A DNA stretch of 64,000 nt, taken from assembly GCF_038396675.1 (NCBI RefSeq), contig NC_088924.1:38574001-38638000 (forward strand). Reading direction: 5' to 3'. The notes beneath the pieces were generated by a model. It was given only the letters and a program-made list of their open reading frames with translations. It did no database searches and was not told the DNA's origin. The DNA comes from Hydra vulgaris. Lineage: Eukaryota > Cnidaria > Hydrozoa > Anthoathecata > Hydridae. The first letter of the stretch is position 1; each line of letters opens with the position of its first letter. Of the stretch, positions 1 to 14,000 are shown one piece after another. Position numbers and translations under genes: made by a program.

Positions 1-273
1 TGCTGTATCCTACAACTACCTTCATTGGTTCCCCATTCTGGCGTATATCCTTTATAAATATTTGTTTAGTATACTGACGACATACAGTACATTTTAATGC
101 TGTAACATAGTTTCCATTATTTAATATCTCTAGCCATTCATTTGCATTATATTTTGCAAGAATAGTGTTTACCCATTTTTGAGCTGTTGTTAGCTGTAAT
201 TTTCTACTATTGAGTTTTTTCTTCTTTTCAACAGGTGGTTTTAATTCTGATCCTGCTTCTTAGTTGCCTCCAT
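1..273 (-). pseudogene. N-terminal exon of a transposase-like protein, frameshifted, runs off the left edge
   Basis: Read on the minus strand there is an ATG (271-273) followed by ten codons and a stop near 245. The other frame continues from about 259 to the window edge with a coherent sequence: a lysine-rich stretch, then AQKWVNTILAKYNANEWL, then a CxxC pair in LKCTVCRQY. A short basic N-terminus followed by a Cys pair resembles the zinc-binding N-terminus of TTF/hAT-like transposon proteins (KIAA1586/ZNF862-like families); this is from memory and unconfirmed. The ATG frame and the long frame join only if one frameshift near 245-259 is assumed, so it is probably a broken transposon gene. 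An exon of a domesticated gene is the alternative. Confidence 0.4.
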
Positions 274-684
274 TTTAAAGTGTTGATGTTTAACAATTCT
301 CTTACAATTTAATAATATAAAAAATGTGCAAACTCGCAATTGTTAATTTGAAATTTATTTAAAAATAACTCATTCGTTGCTATGACTTCCGAAATTGCGG
401 GAAAAGGTTACGAGAAAAATAAATGAAAAAAAAAGTAGAAAAGGTTTTTAGTTACATCAATTTTAAATAATAGTTAAATAAGAACTTCAATTGTTACCAA
501 CGTTGAAAAAGAAAAATGATTGCACATTTTATATCTCATTTGTATCATTTTATATCTTTCATTCATTTTCATTTAAAATCATTTTATAAACTGCTAATGT
601 TAATAAGTTGATAATAATGTTAATGTCTCTCGCTGGCAGATGCTGAACTTATATTTAATAAAATCATGACAATCGTTTTATGAA

Positions 685-789
685 ATACGTGTTGTCAACC
701 CATGGAATGCTTTGACCCAAAATGCGGTGAACACAAAGAACCTCAACAATTTCAAATATGAACTTTCTTTTTTCCAGAGTCTTAACTAA
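685..789 (+). pseudogene. C-terminal remnant of a LINE reverse transcriptase ORF
   Basis: An in-frame stretch of 34 codons ends at TAA (787-789) and reads VVNPWNALTQNAVNTKNLN followed by NFKYEL. The pattern 'xVWNsLPxxVVxaxsxxxFKxxL' is the usual last segment of CR1/L2-type non-LTR retrotransposon proteins, just before the stop. Nothing recognisable lies upstream, so this is a short 5'-truncated copy. The call rests on recognition of this C-terminal signature only. Confidence 0.45.
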
Positions 790-1123
790 TTGAAATCTAA
801 AAAATTTATTTTCATCACAGTGGGGCTTGGTGTACGGCTCTTAGTTGATAGTTTGTAAGTTTTGTTGACTACAGATAAATTAAACTAAAAATAAAAAATA
901 AAGGCATTTTTTCATTGCAATTGGCAGCAAAAGGTTATTAGAAAAATAAATAAAATGATATAAAGAAAATATAAATAAAATGTAGGAATTATAAAATGTT
1001 CTTAGTTAATATTATATTATTGTTAAAACAATGATAAAATAAGAACTTCAATCATTTATGAAAAAAGCAGTTATGGTTTTCACCACCAGTAAAATGAAAT
1101 TAGTCTTGATAAGTGAAGCAAAA

Positions 1124-1240
1124 AAAAATTAATAGTTTACGTCATTTATAATACTTGCTAACAAAGCGATTTAAAGTAGCGTACAAACGATAAAATTATT
1201 TTAGAAGCTTTTTTCAAAGATTTACATTTTATGAAATTAT
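1124..1240. repeat. Dispersed repeat, copy 1 of 2
   Basis: About 115 bp starting aaaaattaatagtttacg and ending in ttacattttatgaaatt. It recurs in the same orientation at about 3291-3405 with only a few substitutions. The second copy lies just upstream of the first membrane-gene exon. No coding content and no inverted termini seen; family unknown. Confidence 0.7.
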
Positions 1241-1421
1241 GGTATATGCATCTTCAAAGACATCCTGATAATTTGTCAAACGTTATAAAACTCTTTTTTT
1301 TTTCAACCAGTCAACGTTGACCGGGAAGAATCTATTTTGAAAGGTCAAAATAGCAATTTCAGACATTTCAGGCGGTCATTGACCATTGACCGCCTGTTAT
1401 TTTCCACGCTGATAATAATAA

Positions 1422-1426
<5 letters not shown>

Positions 1427-1511
<85 letters not shown>

Positions 1512-1532
1512 ATATATTATTATATATATGTG
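1427..1532. repeat. (TA)n microsatellite
   Basis: Almost uninterrupted TA dinucleotides. Open frames across it (Tyr-Ile runs) are artefacts. Confidence 0.95.
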
Positions 1533-2473
1533 TGCGTGTGAGTTTTTCTTTAAACCTTTGTTTAATTTTTATTGTGCGTGTCTATTATTTTGTTCTTTTG
1601 GTAGGTTTTTTTTTTATGAGTCAACAAAAAGTAAAAAAGAAAGTTGAAGAAAAAACAGAAGAGTTGAAAGACTATTAAAATTTCGAACAAAGAAAACAAG
1701 ATGAATAAAAAGTTTTTAAGCGTTTTTGAACATTATGAATAGTTACAATGAAAGAATGTGTGCAAGGTTTAACAAGCAAGATTAAGTTTTGGTTTATGGA
1801 ACAAGAGATAAGAGCTGGCTTGAGCAGCAACTATGGTGGTGTAATTACCATAGTAACATTAAAATATATACTAAGAGATTCAAGTTTAGATACTTTACAG
1901 TTTTTATTCTCTGACTTGAAAGTCTTTTACTTTGTTTTGATATTTTGATATTAAATTTTGAAGTAAACCTTGATTTGAAATGGTGTTTAAATTGATTAGA
2001 ATTTAGATAACTGTAAGAAGCAGTCATTACGCTGGTAAAAAAATATGATATGCTTGTTGAAACCATTAGATGGTTTGTAGTAGCAGTTATGAATAAACTT
2101 TTTTAACAAAAAAAAAACTCATTTTGTTTCCATCTGCTTATGTAGCATTTTGTGCATTTGGTTAGAGTTGATTCGTTAATTTGAGCAAAATTAATTTACG
2201 AGGAAAAAGTATTATAGTCCCTATGTGACACTTGCTAAACAGAGCAAATGCAAATAAGTAGATAAAATGCAAATGTTAGGCTTATCCTTTTTTAGGAGTA
2301 ACAATGTTACTGCTCAAATATCAATACAAACTCGTATTTATGCTGTGTTTTTATGTATCTATGTATCATTACTATCAATAAAAATTTGAAACATTTGAAG
2401 TTACTTTTTTGATTTGAATAGATTTTTTAACATCAAAATTTTTTCAAAACATTTTTACTCTTTTTTCAAATTT

Positions 2474-2578
2474 ACAGTATATTACAGGCAACCTTAGTAC
2501 ATTACAAACAACCTTAGTACATTACAGACAACCTTAGTACATTACAGGCAACTTTAGTACATTACAGGCAACCTTATT
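2474..2578. repeat. 21-bp tandem repeat, about 5 copies
   Basis: Units of the form acattacaggcaaccttagt, repeated five times with single-base differences. Confidence 0.8.
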
Positions 2579-3290
2579 ATATTTTTGAGATATACTTATT
2601 ATATACTTGCATGGTAGTTAGGGTTTGGCCTAAGAAATCTTTAAGAAGAAATTCAATTTTTAGGAAATTGAAATTGTATTGCTCTATATTCTAAACTAAT
2701 TTTTAAATAACGATAAAAAATTTTTTACTGTTTGATTAAAAAAGCACATCCACTTTGTTAAAAAAGCACATCCAGTTGTTGCAAAAATATGAAGTAAAAG
2801 GTTAATTTATTTCAATGATAAATAAGATGGAAATAAATATATAAATTTTTAAATTCCTAATATCTCTATTAGTCTACTATAATATATTTTATATTATAAA
2901 TTTTATTTAATTATTAGTTGTAAAAAAAAGTATTAATAAAGTTTCAATTAAAGTTTTAAAGTCCTTAAATTGTTTCTTATCAATTTAAAGACTTTAAAAA
3001 ATTGTTTCTTATCAGTTTAAACAGATTCAGAAATCAGATTCAAAATCAGAAACTGAAAAGTTCCTGATTTTTAAAATTTAGAAAAAATGGTTTACTTATT
3101 TTAGTGAAAACATTATGCAGTACATATCTTTAAAGTTTATTTTTTTTATGTTGTCTAATATTGTTTACTTAGGGATGGGTTCAAAACAATGATGTTATCA
3201 TACTAAAATAAGGAAATCTGAAATATATACTTCAATTGTAATAAGTGTACATACTTTGATTGTTGTAAAACAATCAATGTATGCAACACA

Positions 3291-3405
3291 AAAATTAATA
3301 GTTTACGTCATTTATAATACTCGCTAACAAAGCGATTTAAAGTAGCATACAAACAATAAAGTTATTTTAGAAGCTTTTTTCAAAGATTTACATTTTATGA
3401 AATTT
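3291..3405. repeat. Dispersed repeat, copy 2 of 2
   Basis: Near-identical direct copy of 1124-1240, about 2.17 kb downstream. It ends about 30 bp before the splice acceptor of the exon at 3437. Confidence 0.7.
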
Positions 3406-3436
3406 TATGAAATAATATCTTTTATTGTATTTTTAG

Positions 3437-3814
3437 CACTGTTTTTACATTTCATGGATTCAATGTAGACACATTTGCTTTGACAAAAAAAGAAAAAATT
3501 ATAAGGTTTCAACTTTTTATTGATGATTTAAAAAAAAAATTATTTTGTTCAAAAGACATTTTTTTTAAAAAGAAAAATTTTTACAGCATATTAGACTCCT
3601 CGAAAAGTGATTTATTATTTCGGTTTCGTCATGACTGGAATATTACTGGATGGAATTTAAATGGAATTCCAATTGTTGGAAGTTACACAAGTACCTCCAA
3701 AAAAAAAGAGTCAGATAAAGTAAACCCTATTGTTTATGCAGTCTTGGGTTTTGTTGGCATGATTGTGATTTTTGGCATCATTTTTACTTTAGTTTTGATA
3801 AAGACAAAGAGAAG
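3437..3814 (+). CDS. Exon with extracellular stem and transmembrane helix
   Basis: It opens after the acceptor tatttttag. It encodes about 125 residues: a Lys-rich juxtamembrane ectodomain with one Cys and one N-glycosylation sequon (WNIT), then a hydrophobic helix and KTKR. Read through the donor, the frame would stop immediately at TGA 3816-3818, so it can be mistaken for a complete small ORF. A (TA)n microsatellite begins only about 20 bp downstream of the donor. Confidence 0.7.
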
Positions 3815-3827
3815 GTGAAAATTTAAA

Positions 3828-3913
<86 letters not shown>

Positions 3914-4051
3914 GTACATATATTTTACTACTTGCCTGATGATTGTGGTAACACATGAAACTCGAAGTTGCAATATTAAATTATATTATAAACATTAGTA
4001 TTTAACTAATTCCTGGTAATGCGGGTAACAGTAACATATATATACTGTAAC

Positions 4052-4147
<96 letters not shown>

Positions 4148-7100
4148 TTTAAAATGAAACTTTATACTACAATATATATATATATATATATTTTTAAGAT
4201 TTCAATAGTAGAACCCTTCAAATTTTCCAGCATGCTTACCAATTAACAACTTGAAGTGATTTAGCCAAAGCAAAATTTAGATAAAGTTTATAAAACTATT
4301 GACTGAAACTCTTATTGAACCAAAGTCTATAAGAAAATTGTTATCATAAATGATTTAAAAGAATTAATCTCAGAGCTGTACAGAGGCTTTTTGGATTTTT
4401 CAACTTGATCATAATTATGGATATGGCTTATTTTGACAAACTAATAAATATATTTTTTCAAAGGGCATAAAGTTTTAATTTTTTTATATAAGTGATTAAT
4501 TATTTTTTCTGATTTATTTCTGATTTTTTCTGATCTATTTCAACAACATTTAGAAAATAATAAGTTGATCTTAAGTCTAAGACTTTAGGTTGTCTTTTTG
4601 TTAATGATTAAAGTTGAAGACTTAACAGATTCTTTCATCAAGGAGTTTTTCAAAATCAAGAGTAGATATCATGAAATGCCAAGCACAGTCAACCATAAAT
4701 AAGAAAAAACCGTATGATTATTATTAAAAACAACAACAACATAATTGCATAATTGGGTTGCACAATTATTGACAATATTATTTTTTTCAATAATAATTAA
4801 AAGTTATATAATAAAAAAAATTTGAAAAAAATGTAAAATTAAAAACGTCCAAATAGAAAACAGATAAAATTTTGTTTATTATGAAATTTTTTGAAGATTT
4901 ATTTTTACTATCAAAACTAAAATAAAATCTGTTTTTAAAAAGAAATTTTAAACAACACTATTGATAAAAAATAAAATTGAGTTGCAGTCAAAATAGTTTT
5001 ATTGCAAAATGTTTTGTTTTGGCAAATGTGAATGATTAGAAGTACAGCAATTTCATGACACACATTAATGCGTTTTTAAAAGTTTGCGGTTTTTAGATTT
5101 TTAAAATAAAAAATAAACTTTATTATAATATTGAAATAGCCTAACTGTATTATAAAACTAAGCTTTTCATAATTTAAAAAAATATTTTTACAGATATAGC
5201 TCAAAATACGCGCGTCACAACATGACATTGATTTGTCATGTCATGACGCTCTTAATTGTGCAATAACTTGTAAAATAGAAAGTAAAAAATAAATAAAAAA
5301 TGATCCTAAAAAACACATATTTTTTTACCAAAATAATATAAATTTAAAATATTTTTTATACACATAGATATTATAAAATTGTATTTCCTCGATAAAAGCA
5401 AAACATCGAGGCATGTGAAATTGCTGAGTACTGATTTCCACTATTGAAATTTGTAATAATAATACTTCTGAATAACAAAAACTAATTTTCTGTTGTTAAC
5501 AACTGGTTTTCCAGTAACATATCATCAGAAATAGTGCAAGTCCGCGGATCTACTACAAGTAGGGAGCGCATATCTGCATTGCAGATTGTTTTACAGGAGA
5601 AGGTTAAAACTATATATTTTTTTTATTTAAACAGATTTTGGGCTCATTTTGGCATAAAGACCTTTGTTCATGTTTTTTGTTACGTCAAAATAGCTATTAG
5701 TGTTATAGTTATATATATAGTGTTATAGTGTTATAGTTATAATTTAGTCGCTAGAACACTTATGCGGATTTGATTTCACCACAAGTTCACCACAATGGTA
5801 TCCCATAGAGTAAGTTAAGCGGTATTGAAATCAAACTTGTAATAATATTAAGAAATAATAAATATATAATAATCAAATGATAACATCATTTATATCTTAC
5901 AAGCTTAATTAAAAAAGAAAAAATATATATTCCAAGTCTTCCCGGAAAGCTCGTGTGGTTGCATGCCTTGTACATCCCTGCTTAAAGTAATTTTTTTTAG
6001 ACAACTTGACCACATTTTTATATAGTAAGCGTTTTAAGAATTTACAGCAAAATAAAGCTGTAAGAAACTAAATAATAAATCAGCAATACTCGAAGAAAAG
6101 AACCCACTATAAGTAATAGAAAAACTTAATAAAATAAGTTTAAAAAAATTTATTAATAAAAAAAAAAAATTGTTTCAAAAAAATAATATTATTAAGTATT
6201 TACTGTTTTTTTTATCTTATTTTTAGAGCGTTTGTTATTTTCCACTACCAAAATTGATACTAGTTAAGGAAAAAAGACGATAAGAATATAACAAAAATAA
6301 AAATATTTTTTGATATACAATTTTTCACAACTTTTTTTAGTCAGTATATAAAGGAAATACTTTATAAATGGCGCTAGAAACACAGACAAATTGTAAATTT
6401 GTAAATTTTTTTTTCAAATGTCATTGCTGTTTTTATCAATGCACAGGAAAAGGAGAAACTAATTGCTATTTATTTGTGAAAAATTTTTGTTGTAAAAAAA
6501 TGAAACAATGGTGATGATGAAAAAGTTTTTCGTGTTAAAAAAATGAAATGATGGTGCAAAATTTTGTGGGCTAGTACATTGCTAATTTACTGAACTTTCT
6601 TAACAAAATTATTAGGAGCCTATAAACTTTTGTTTAAGTTTTAAAACACATTTTTTTAAGCAGAGCAATTGTTATGTTCATTATCTCTAGTAACTCGTAT
6701 TAACATTGGAAATTGGGCATTATTGAGAAACAATTTCATACATGCATTAAATGTGGTAAATACATTTATTAAAGAAAATATGTTATTCTTTTATTTAACT
6801 TATTCTGTCATTAACAAAATTTATTAATCAAATAATATTTTTTACAAATAAATAACAATTTATTTTCTTATTTTCCTATTAGATAAGTTTTTAAATGCGA
6901 AAAGACGTAAGACTTTTTTAAATGCGAAAAGACGTAAAAACGTAATAAACAAATAATTGTAATAAACGAATAAACGTAATAAATGAATAAATGTAACAAA
7001 CGAATAAATATAACAATTGAATAGATGTAAGAAATGAATAAACATAAGAAAAAAAATTAACAAAATTTCTTATAGTTCTAGCGTACATAGCAAATTAGTT

Positions 7101-10100
7101 TCTTAATTATATGGACTGATAAAAATTGTGAATAAATTGCATATAAAAACTTTCAATTGCTGTTAAATCGTTATAAAAGATGCTTTTTTCAACAACGACT
7201 CTAAAAAGAAGAATACAAAAGTTGTATAAAAATTTTATTTGTTTTAATTTTTTTTTATTTTCTTTTTTTAATTAATAAGTTTACTAGTTATTTAATTAAA
7301 CTTTTGTTTCTTTTTGCCACGATTTATTGAAATGCTTTATAAGTTAAAAGGCGCAAACTGCTGTGGTCAGTTAGTCTAATAAAATTACTTTGAACGTAAA
7401 AGAACAATGTGTGTGACCGCACACGCTTCCCAGGAAGGCTTGATATTCTGAAATCTCTTTAAAATATAAACATTGATACTATAACAATATTTCAATAACA
7501 GTTTGCTTTAATCTTACATTTTACTCAGCATGGACATTTTACAGCTTGTACTCAGCCTGTATACAGCCTTTTCAATTACCTTATTAGAAACAATAGAGCA
7601 AGTTTTAGAAATAATATCACGAAATAAACTCGTAACAATAAAAGAACATCTTCAGCTATCTAACAAATATATATCTTTATGACTTTATAAATAAATTTTT
7701 ATGATTATAAATTAAGAAAAATGTTACTCATTAACATTAAAATTACAAAAAAAATCAAAAAAGAACTTTAGATATTAAAAGTATAAGAATTAATACTCAT
7801 TAACATTAAAATTACAAAAAACATCAAAAAAGTATAAGAACTATTTCAACTACTCAAAAAATAACAACTGTCATCTTAGTTATAGTTTAGCAGAATAAAA
7901 GAAAATTATTCATTTTTGTGAGGTAAATTTTGTAAGGTCTTTTTTGTGAGGTAAGTTGTCATAAAATTCATGCCAATCTTTGCATATAACACTTTTTAAC
8001 TGTTGTAAATGTTCATATTTTAATTTTGAGGCAATCTTTCAGTAAAGTGTTGTGGTGAAATCACTTGTTGTGGTGGAATCACTGATTGAACTCTTTTTGT
8101 GGTAATTGTTTAAATTGTTCATCATAACTTAGTTTGAAATCTATTGTACCATTGGGATTGTATTTTAGAAATCTGATATTAATCACACATTTTACTCTAG
8201 TACCTCTTCCAGGACGGATTGTATCCTAAATAAGGTAGCTTTTAATACTTTATTCTTTAAAAAATGTATGGTCTACCATTGTTACCTCATATGGAGATGG
8301 ATTGTGCCTAGCTTCTTTGGTAACTAAAGAGTATTGACTAGGTAAAAAGTTTGTGGTGTTTTAACTTTCTATTACCGAATGAACTGAATCCACCTCCATT
8401 TGAATATGACCCTTTTGTCTAAAAATATTTGTTTGATGACTACTTTTTTTCGCATTGCCAATTACAGTAGTGTATTCGAAACTATGGCATTTCTATTTTG
8501 TGATATGCATCCATCAGTGAAAATTATGACTCTTTTGGGGTATATTTCAATGATTTTATTTAAATAATCAACAAAAAAAGAAGCATAAGTTGATGTCTTT
8601 AAATCAGTTGTTGTCTCAAACCAATAACACTTAAATTTATTAGTGCCTAGATTGTATATTGTAAAATAATGAACCATCAGTTTTATTTTAAAAATACATT
8701 GCACTCACTGTCAAGTATGGACAACTTCACTGCTTGTAAATAAGCAGTGATAAGATGAATTGTTCTATTTTTTGCAGGTATTTTGCCTAAAGCTTTTTCC
8801 TGTCTAGCTAAATCTTTTTGTGATACATGTTATTGATACTCTTGCTCTGTAATATTTCCTGTTTTATATGAACAACATAGATAGCATGCATCTTTCTCTG
8901 GTTAAAACAAAGCTATGTTTTCATCTTTCAAAACATCTTCAAATAGTTTTCTGAAAACCAATCTCTGTTCATTTTTTGTAGCAATTTTAACGTAGATATG
9001 ATAGAGCTCACATTTAAACTGTATTATGGGTTCCTTATTTTTTTATTTTCTTTTCTGCAGTAGTGAGAAGGCTATTTAGGCATGGCTTTTAAAAATATTT
9101 ATATACTAACTCTTTCAATGAATGCCAAAGCCATGCAGTATCATTATATTTTGTTGTTGTATCCCTATTAGAATTTTCTCCTAGCCAGTACCTAACTGTC
9201 TACTCTTTAAATAATAGGCTTTTGTAATACTTCCCTTGTATTAGCCCTTTTTATCAGCTAAAGATGAAACAAAGATTTTCTTGGCTATCCAGCTCATCTC
9301 CTAAAATTTTTTTAAAGTATCTAATCTTACACTGTAAACTTTTTGCAGTTAATCACATTACTATTTAAGCATTTGTTTAACTTACAAGCCTCTCCAAGTT
9401 TTTGTCCAGGTCTTACAGCATCTTGTAAAAATTTTTCCTCACCAGTCTTTCTAAAACCTGTGTATTCATGACCTAACATTCTCAAATTCTAATTCCTAAA
9501 TCTTTCTGAAGACATTTGTTCTGCTCTTCGTTTCCTTTCCCTAGATTCAACTGCTACTTCAGTTTCCAAGTTTCTTTCATGAAAAAAATTATTATTGCTG
9601 TCCATTGATTGAATAAAAGCTATCTGTTCAACATATATAAATAGTAAAAATTATATTCAATATATATATATAGTTATAGTAACTATTATTATTAATATAG
9701 GACTATTTATTTACTGTTTATTACTTTTGTTTTGTAATACTTTAATGTAAACTTCAATTTTTAACACTAAATTTACAAATAACTTTGAATATCATTGAAA
9801 AGAAATGATTTATCTAGGCTGCTAACTAATATTTTAAATATAAAAATACATGCAGTATTTTACACAACATACAGTTCTATGTAAAACATACAGTACTCCA
9901 CAGCACATACGATACTTTACACAACATACAGTACTCTACAGAACATGCACTAAATAACATACACTACTTTACAGAATAATTTTTTTAATTCTTTTTTTTA
10001 ATAATAGTTCAACATTATATAGATAGTAAAAATAAGTTAAAAAATGTAGTATTAATCGACAAAAAAATGTAAACAAACACTTTTCTCTTTATAAAAACAT

Positions 10101-10952
10101 GATCGCGCATTATTGGTTTTTAAAAAAAAAACAATTAAACACAATGAGGTTTTTAAAAAAAAAAAACAATTAAACTTTTTTTAAAGACAACTTTTTTTTG
10201 TATGTTAACCATATTTGTAAAATTTGTTTTACAAAAATGGTCAACAAACGAAAAAAAAATGTTTTTTCTTTATTACATTTGTATGTAGATAATAAAACCA
10301 AAACTTACCTAATGATTACTTTCAATTATTTGTTATTATAGTTGATTATTTTCAATTATTGAATTTTTTAACCGAAGTTAACATGTCGAATTAACAACAA
10401 CATTACAGATACGCTCCAGATGATAACCGATCACATACACGGTACCAACATATACTGACCCCAGATACACAGTATTGTTCTTGGGCAATAACTTGCATTC
10501 TATAGGTCTAATGAAAGTAACCTCAATATTAGCGGTTGCCAATTAGAATCCTGCATGCATTGCCCATGAAAGCTCAAATTGACTACATTTATCAGATAGG
10601 ATATCCGATGCTAGTAAAGCGGACTTGCACTATCCCTGACGATATACAAAAAATGTTAATACAATATCCTAAAGATTTTTTTTGTATTTTAATATGATTC
10701 AACAGTCCAAAGTATAGTACAAATTAACAAATTTACATTAGAAACAATATTAAAATCAGTTCTTATATTTAATACAACAGTATTTAAATAAGGGGAATAT
10801 AAGTAAGTATTATGAAAGTTAATTTAAAAAAAAAAAAGAATTTTTGTTTAGAAATGAAAACAATACACCACATACAACTTTGCATGATCTCAGTTCATCA
10901 TCAAAAATGAGAATGTGGTATGAAACAGTATTTTATATTAATTTATTCTTAT

Positions 10953-11026
<74 letters not shown>

Positions 11027-14000
11027 GTGTGTGTGCATTGTTTATAAATACTACAATACTACTTTAATGATTGGGTTCTATGTGTAAAAACTGAACAGTA
11101 TCTTTTAATGATAATAAATCAGCTTCATTCACTTTTTTATGTGTATGATAGTGCTTTTTATTGCATGAGAATTTTGTTTGTTGTAAATAGGTATCAAACT
11201 TAATTTATTGTACTTAAATATTTGTGTAGTATTTGAATTGAATGCAAAAAATTTTTAAAAAGCTTGGTATTTTTAAAACATGTCTCTATCTTTGTTTTGG
11301 CTAAACTTTATTTTTATGTAGTGTCCCATACAGAAAATTTTCATGGAAAATCTATGAAAGAACCCATGGATTTCCCATGGGTATTTAGAACACTTGAAAA
11401 CCATGAGTTTTCCATGGAAAGTCCGTTAGGTTTCCATAGAAAGGTGTTCCAAATACCCATGGAAATTCCATCAGTTTTCCATGGTAAAATAGCACGTTTT
11501 GTTTTCAAGTTTTTTGAAATCTAATGTTATTTCAATTGTCATTTAAACCATAAAACGCAAATTTTATCACACAACTCGCTAATATTTTTGAGTTCTTTTA
11601 ATCTATGTGATCGCTTTTGCGGAATAAAATCAATAAACAAAATAAAACTTCAATCTTGTTGAATCCTACAAATCTTTGAAAAATAATAGCTATAATGCAT
11701 CTAAACATTGAAATTTGACTTTAACACAATATTTAATACATACTTATGTGCATACTGAAAATAAATAAAACAAAAGACTAAAAGTAATACCATACTTTAA
11801 GTAATATACATACAGTGATAAACAAGTGAAATATATTATGAAAACAATTTTTACTGAAAATATAACAATTTACATATTTATTATTTTATATAAACTATAT
11901 GATAAAAATAGTATATTTAAATTTGAAAATTAATAACTTCAAGCTTCAATAAATTTAAAAGAATCATCAATACAACATATTCAACTCAAAAAAATATTTA
12001 GGCCATTTGTATATGCGATTGCAGTGCCAACTGTAGCAGAAACCATTTTGTCATTGAACATGAGCATTGCAGAACCAGGTAATTGTCAAACAAATTACCA
12101 TTCACATTTTGATATTCATTATTGTTTTCACCACAGTTAGTATCATTGTCTGTTTCACCAATCTAGACAATACATCATAAAATTAATATATACATACTAA
12201 GTAATTTTCTTTATTTACTAAATTATTTATACTATTAATCATTATCTATTATAATTAACTTTATAATTATGTATCACAACTTTTTAAATGTTCTATATAA
12301 ATGTTGCCAAATGTTGGGTAACATTTATATAGAAAAAAGGAGTAACAGATTTATCAATATTTGCCCAAGCTATCTGCATGGTGTACTACATCATTTATAT
12401 TTCCAGTCAAGCCTTTCTGCTTATAATGTAGTAATCTGATTAATATAAGTTAAAATAAAAAGATTTATGAACGAACTAATACATATATAAATGTTACCTG
12501 TATGTTAGTAACATTTATATAGAACAAGGCAGCAAAAAATATATTATTACTTATAAATGGTAATTAAAAAAAACTTGCTTCTTCATTTGAACTATCTGAA
12601 AGACAGGTCCCAAAAAGACTCTGGCTTTATATCTATATTTGTTCCTAATCTCTGGTTTCCAGAAGCTCTGAAAATGTTGGTTGACTTATGATCTGCTATA
12701 TAAAAAAACTCGTGAAATTTAACAACTTGAAACTAATTGTTTTTAAGCCTGGAGTCCTAGAGTCCTCGCCACCATTATACTTAAGGATTTCGGGTTCAAA
12801 AAGTGACTTATTCACACACTATTAAATTAAAAAATTTATTATATTTTTACTTAACTATTTAAAACATAATAAATATTATAAATATTTATTAAGTATAGTA
12901 ATGTAAAAATATGATAAATATAAAAGTGTGTGCATAAATTAATTTATTTTTACTTTAGACGAGCACTTCACATTGGTTAAATATAAACAATTAAAAGTAA
13001 TTATATTATAATAAATATTATATATAAATATTATTTTATTATATATTATGTATTTTTTTTTTTTAAATTCACCTCCCCAAGGCCGAGGAGGCCACTACAG
13101 TCGAGGAGGCTACTTTTTTGTGGTTACAACCCTCTCTCAACTCCAAGACACGAACCTTGACGAACAAGGCCGCTGCGCGGAGAAACAAGTTGAGCACGGT
13201 ACTACAAGGGACGTGGTGGGGATTGAACTCGGAACTTCTCGCTTATGAGGTGAGCGCTCTACCACTACACCACTACCGCATTATTGATAATACTGTATTA
13301 TTGATAAACATTACTTTTGTATGCTTACATTTAACTGTGAAGTTATATCTTGCGCATTAATTATTTTTCTGATATTTTTAAAACATTACCATAGTTTTTC
13401 TTCTCCAATAAGTTGTTCTTGGAACATCATTACAATAAGTTGTTCTTGGAACATCATTACAATAAGTTGTTCTTGGAACATCATTACAATAAGTTGTTCT
13501 TGGAACATCATTACAATAAGTTGTTCTCGGAACATCATTACAATAAGTTGTTCTTGGAACATCATTACAATAAGTTGTTCTTGGAACATCATTACAATAA
13601 GTTGTTCTTGGAACATCATTACAATAAGTTGTTCTTGGAACATCATTACAATAAGTTGTTCTTGGAACATCATTACAATAAGTTGTTCTTGGAACATCAT
13701 TACAATAAGTTGTTCTTGGAACATCATTACAATAAGTTGTTCTTGGAACATAATTACAAGTTAAATCCCAAATATAAGGCTTATATCTTTTCTGGTTAAT
13801 TTGAACTCAATTCACTATTTTAATTAGACAGCTTTTGAACTGTTTAAAAAAAAATTATATGCATATAAAATCCGACTATGTTATAAATAATATATATGAT
13901 AAACAACATTGTTTATATTGCCAGTCAAACCTGTCAGCTTATAATGTAGTAATTTAAATAAAATATTAAAGTATAATTAATTTAATTATTCATAAACTTT

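Larger units (their letters stand above)
5519..10645 (-). mobile_element. 5.1 kb DNA transposon with terminal inverted repeats and a dead transposase gene
   Basis: The left end (5519-5545) and right end (10619-10645) are inverted copies of a 27-nt terminus, ATATC(A/G)TCAG(A/G)(A/G)ATAGTGCAAGTCCGC. The last 15 nt (ATAGTGCAAGTCCGC) are identical at both ends. The word is GC-rich compared with its surroundings, so chance is unlikely. The transposase-like pseudogene at 7910-9605 lies between the termini on the minus strand, and a separate 1.5 kb element sits inside the left half. The target duplication is not clear because flanks and termini both read AT/TA. The whole unit sits in the 13.2 kb intron of the membrane gene. 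Confidence 0.7.
10646..13040. other. Intronic stretch without a recognised gene
   Basis: It contains a (TA)n tract (10963-11025), a CCATGG-rich foldback (11325-11490), and a weak minus-strand peptide-like segment at 12010-12165 ([19 protein letters not shown]...) that I could not tie to a gene. A 42-nt segment at 12395-12436 recurs at 13916-13957. Confidence 0.5.

Noticed and set aside
1337-1678. ORF with a long Tyr-Ile run (and the same at 4019, 10844, 23538 and 49704-50039)
   Set aside because: Translation of (TA)n microsatellites; open by chance because TA repeats contain no stop in these frames.
13321-13799. Three overlapping repetitive ORFs on both strands
   Set aside because: A 27-bp minisatellite keeps every frame open; no gene-like flanks.
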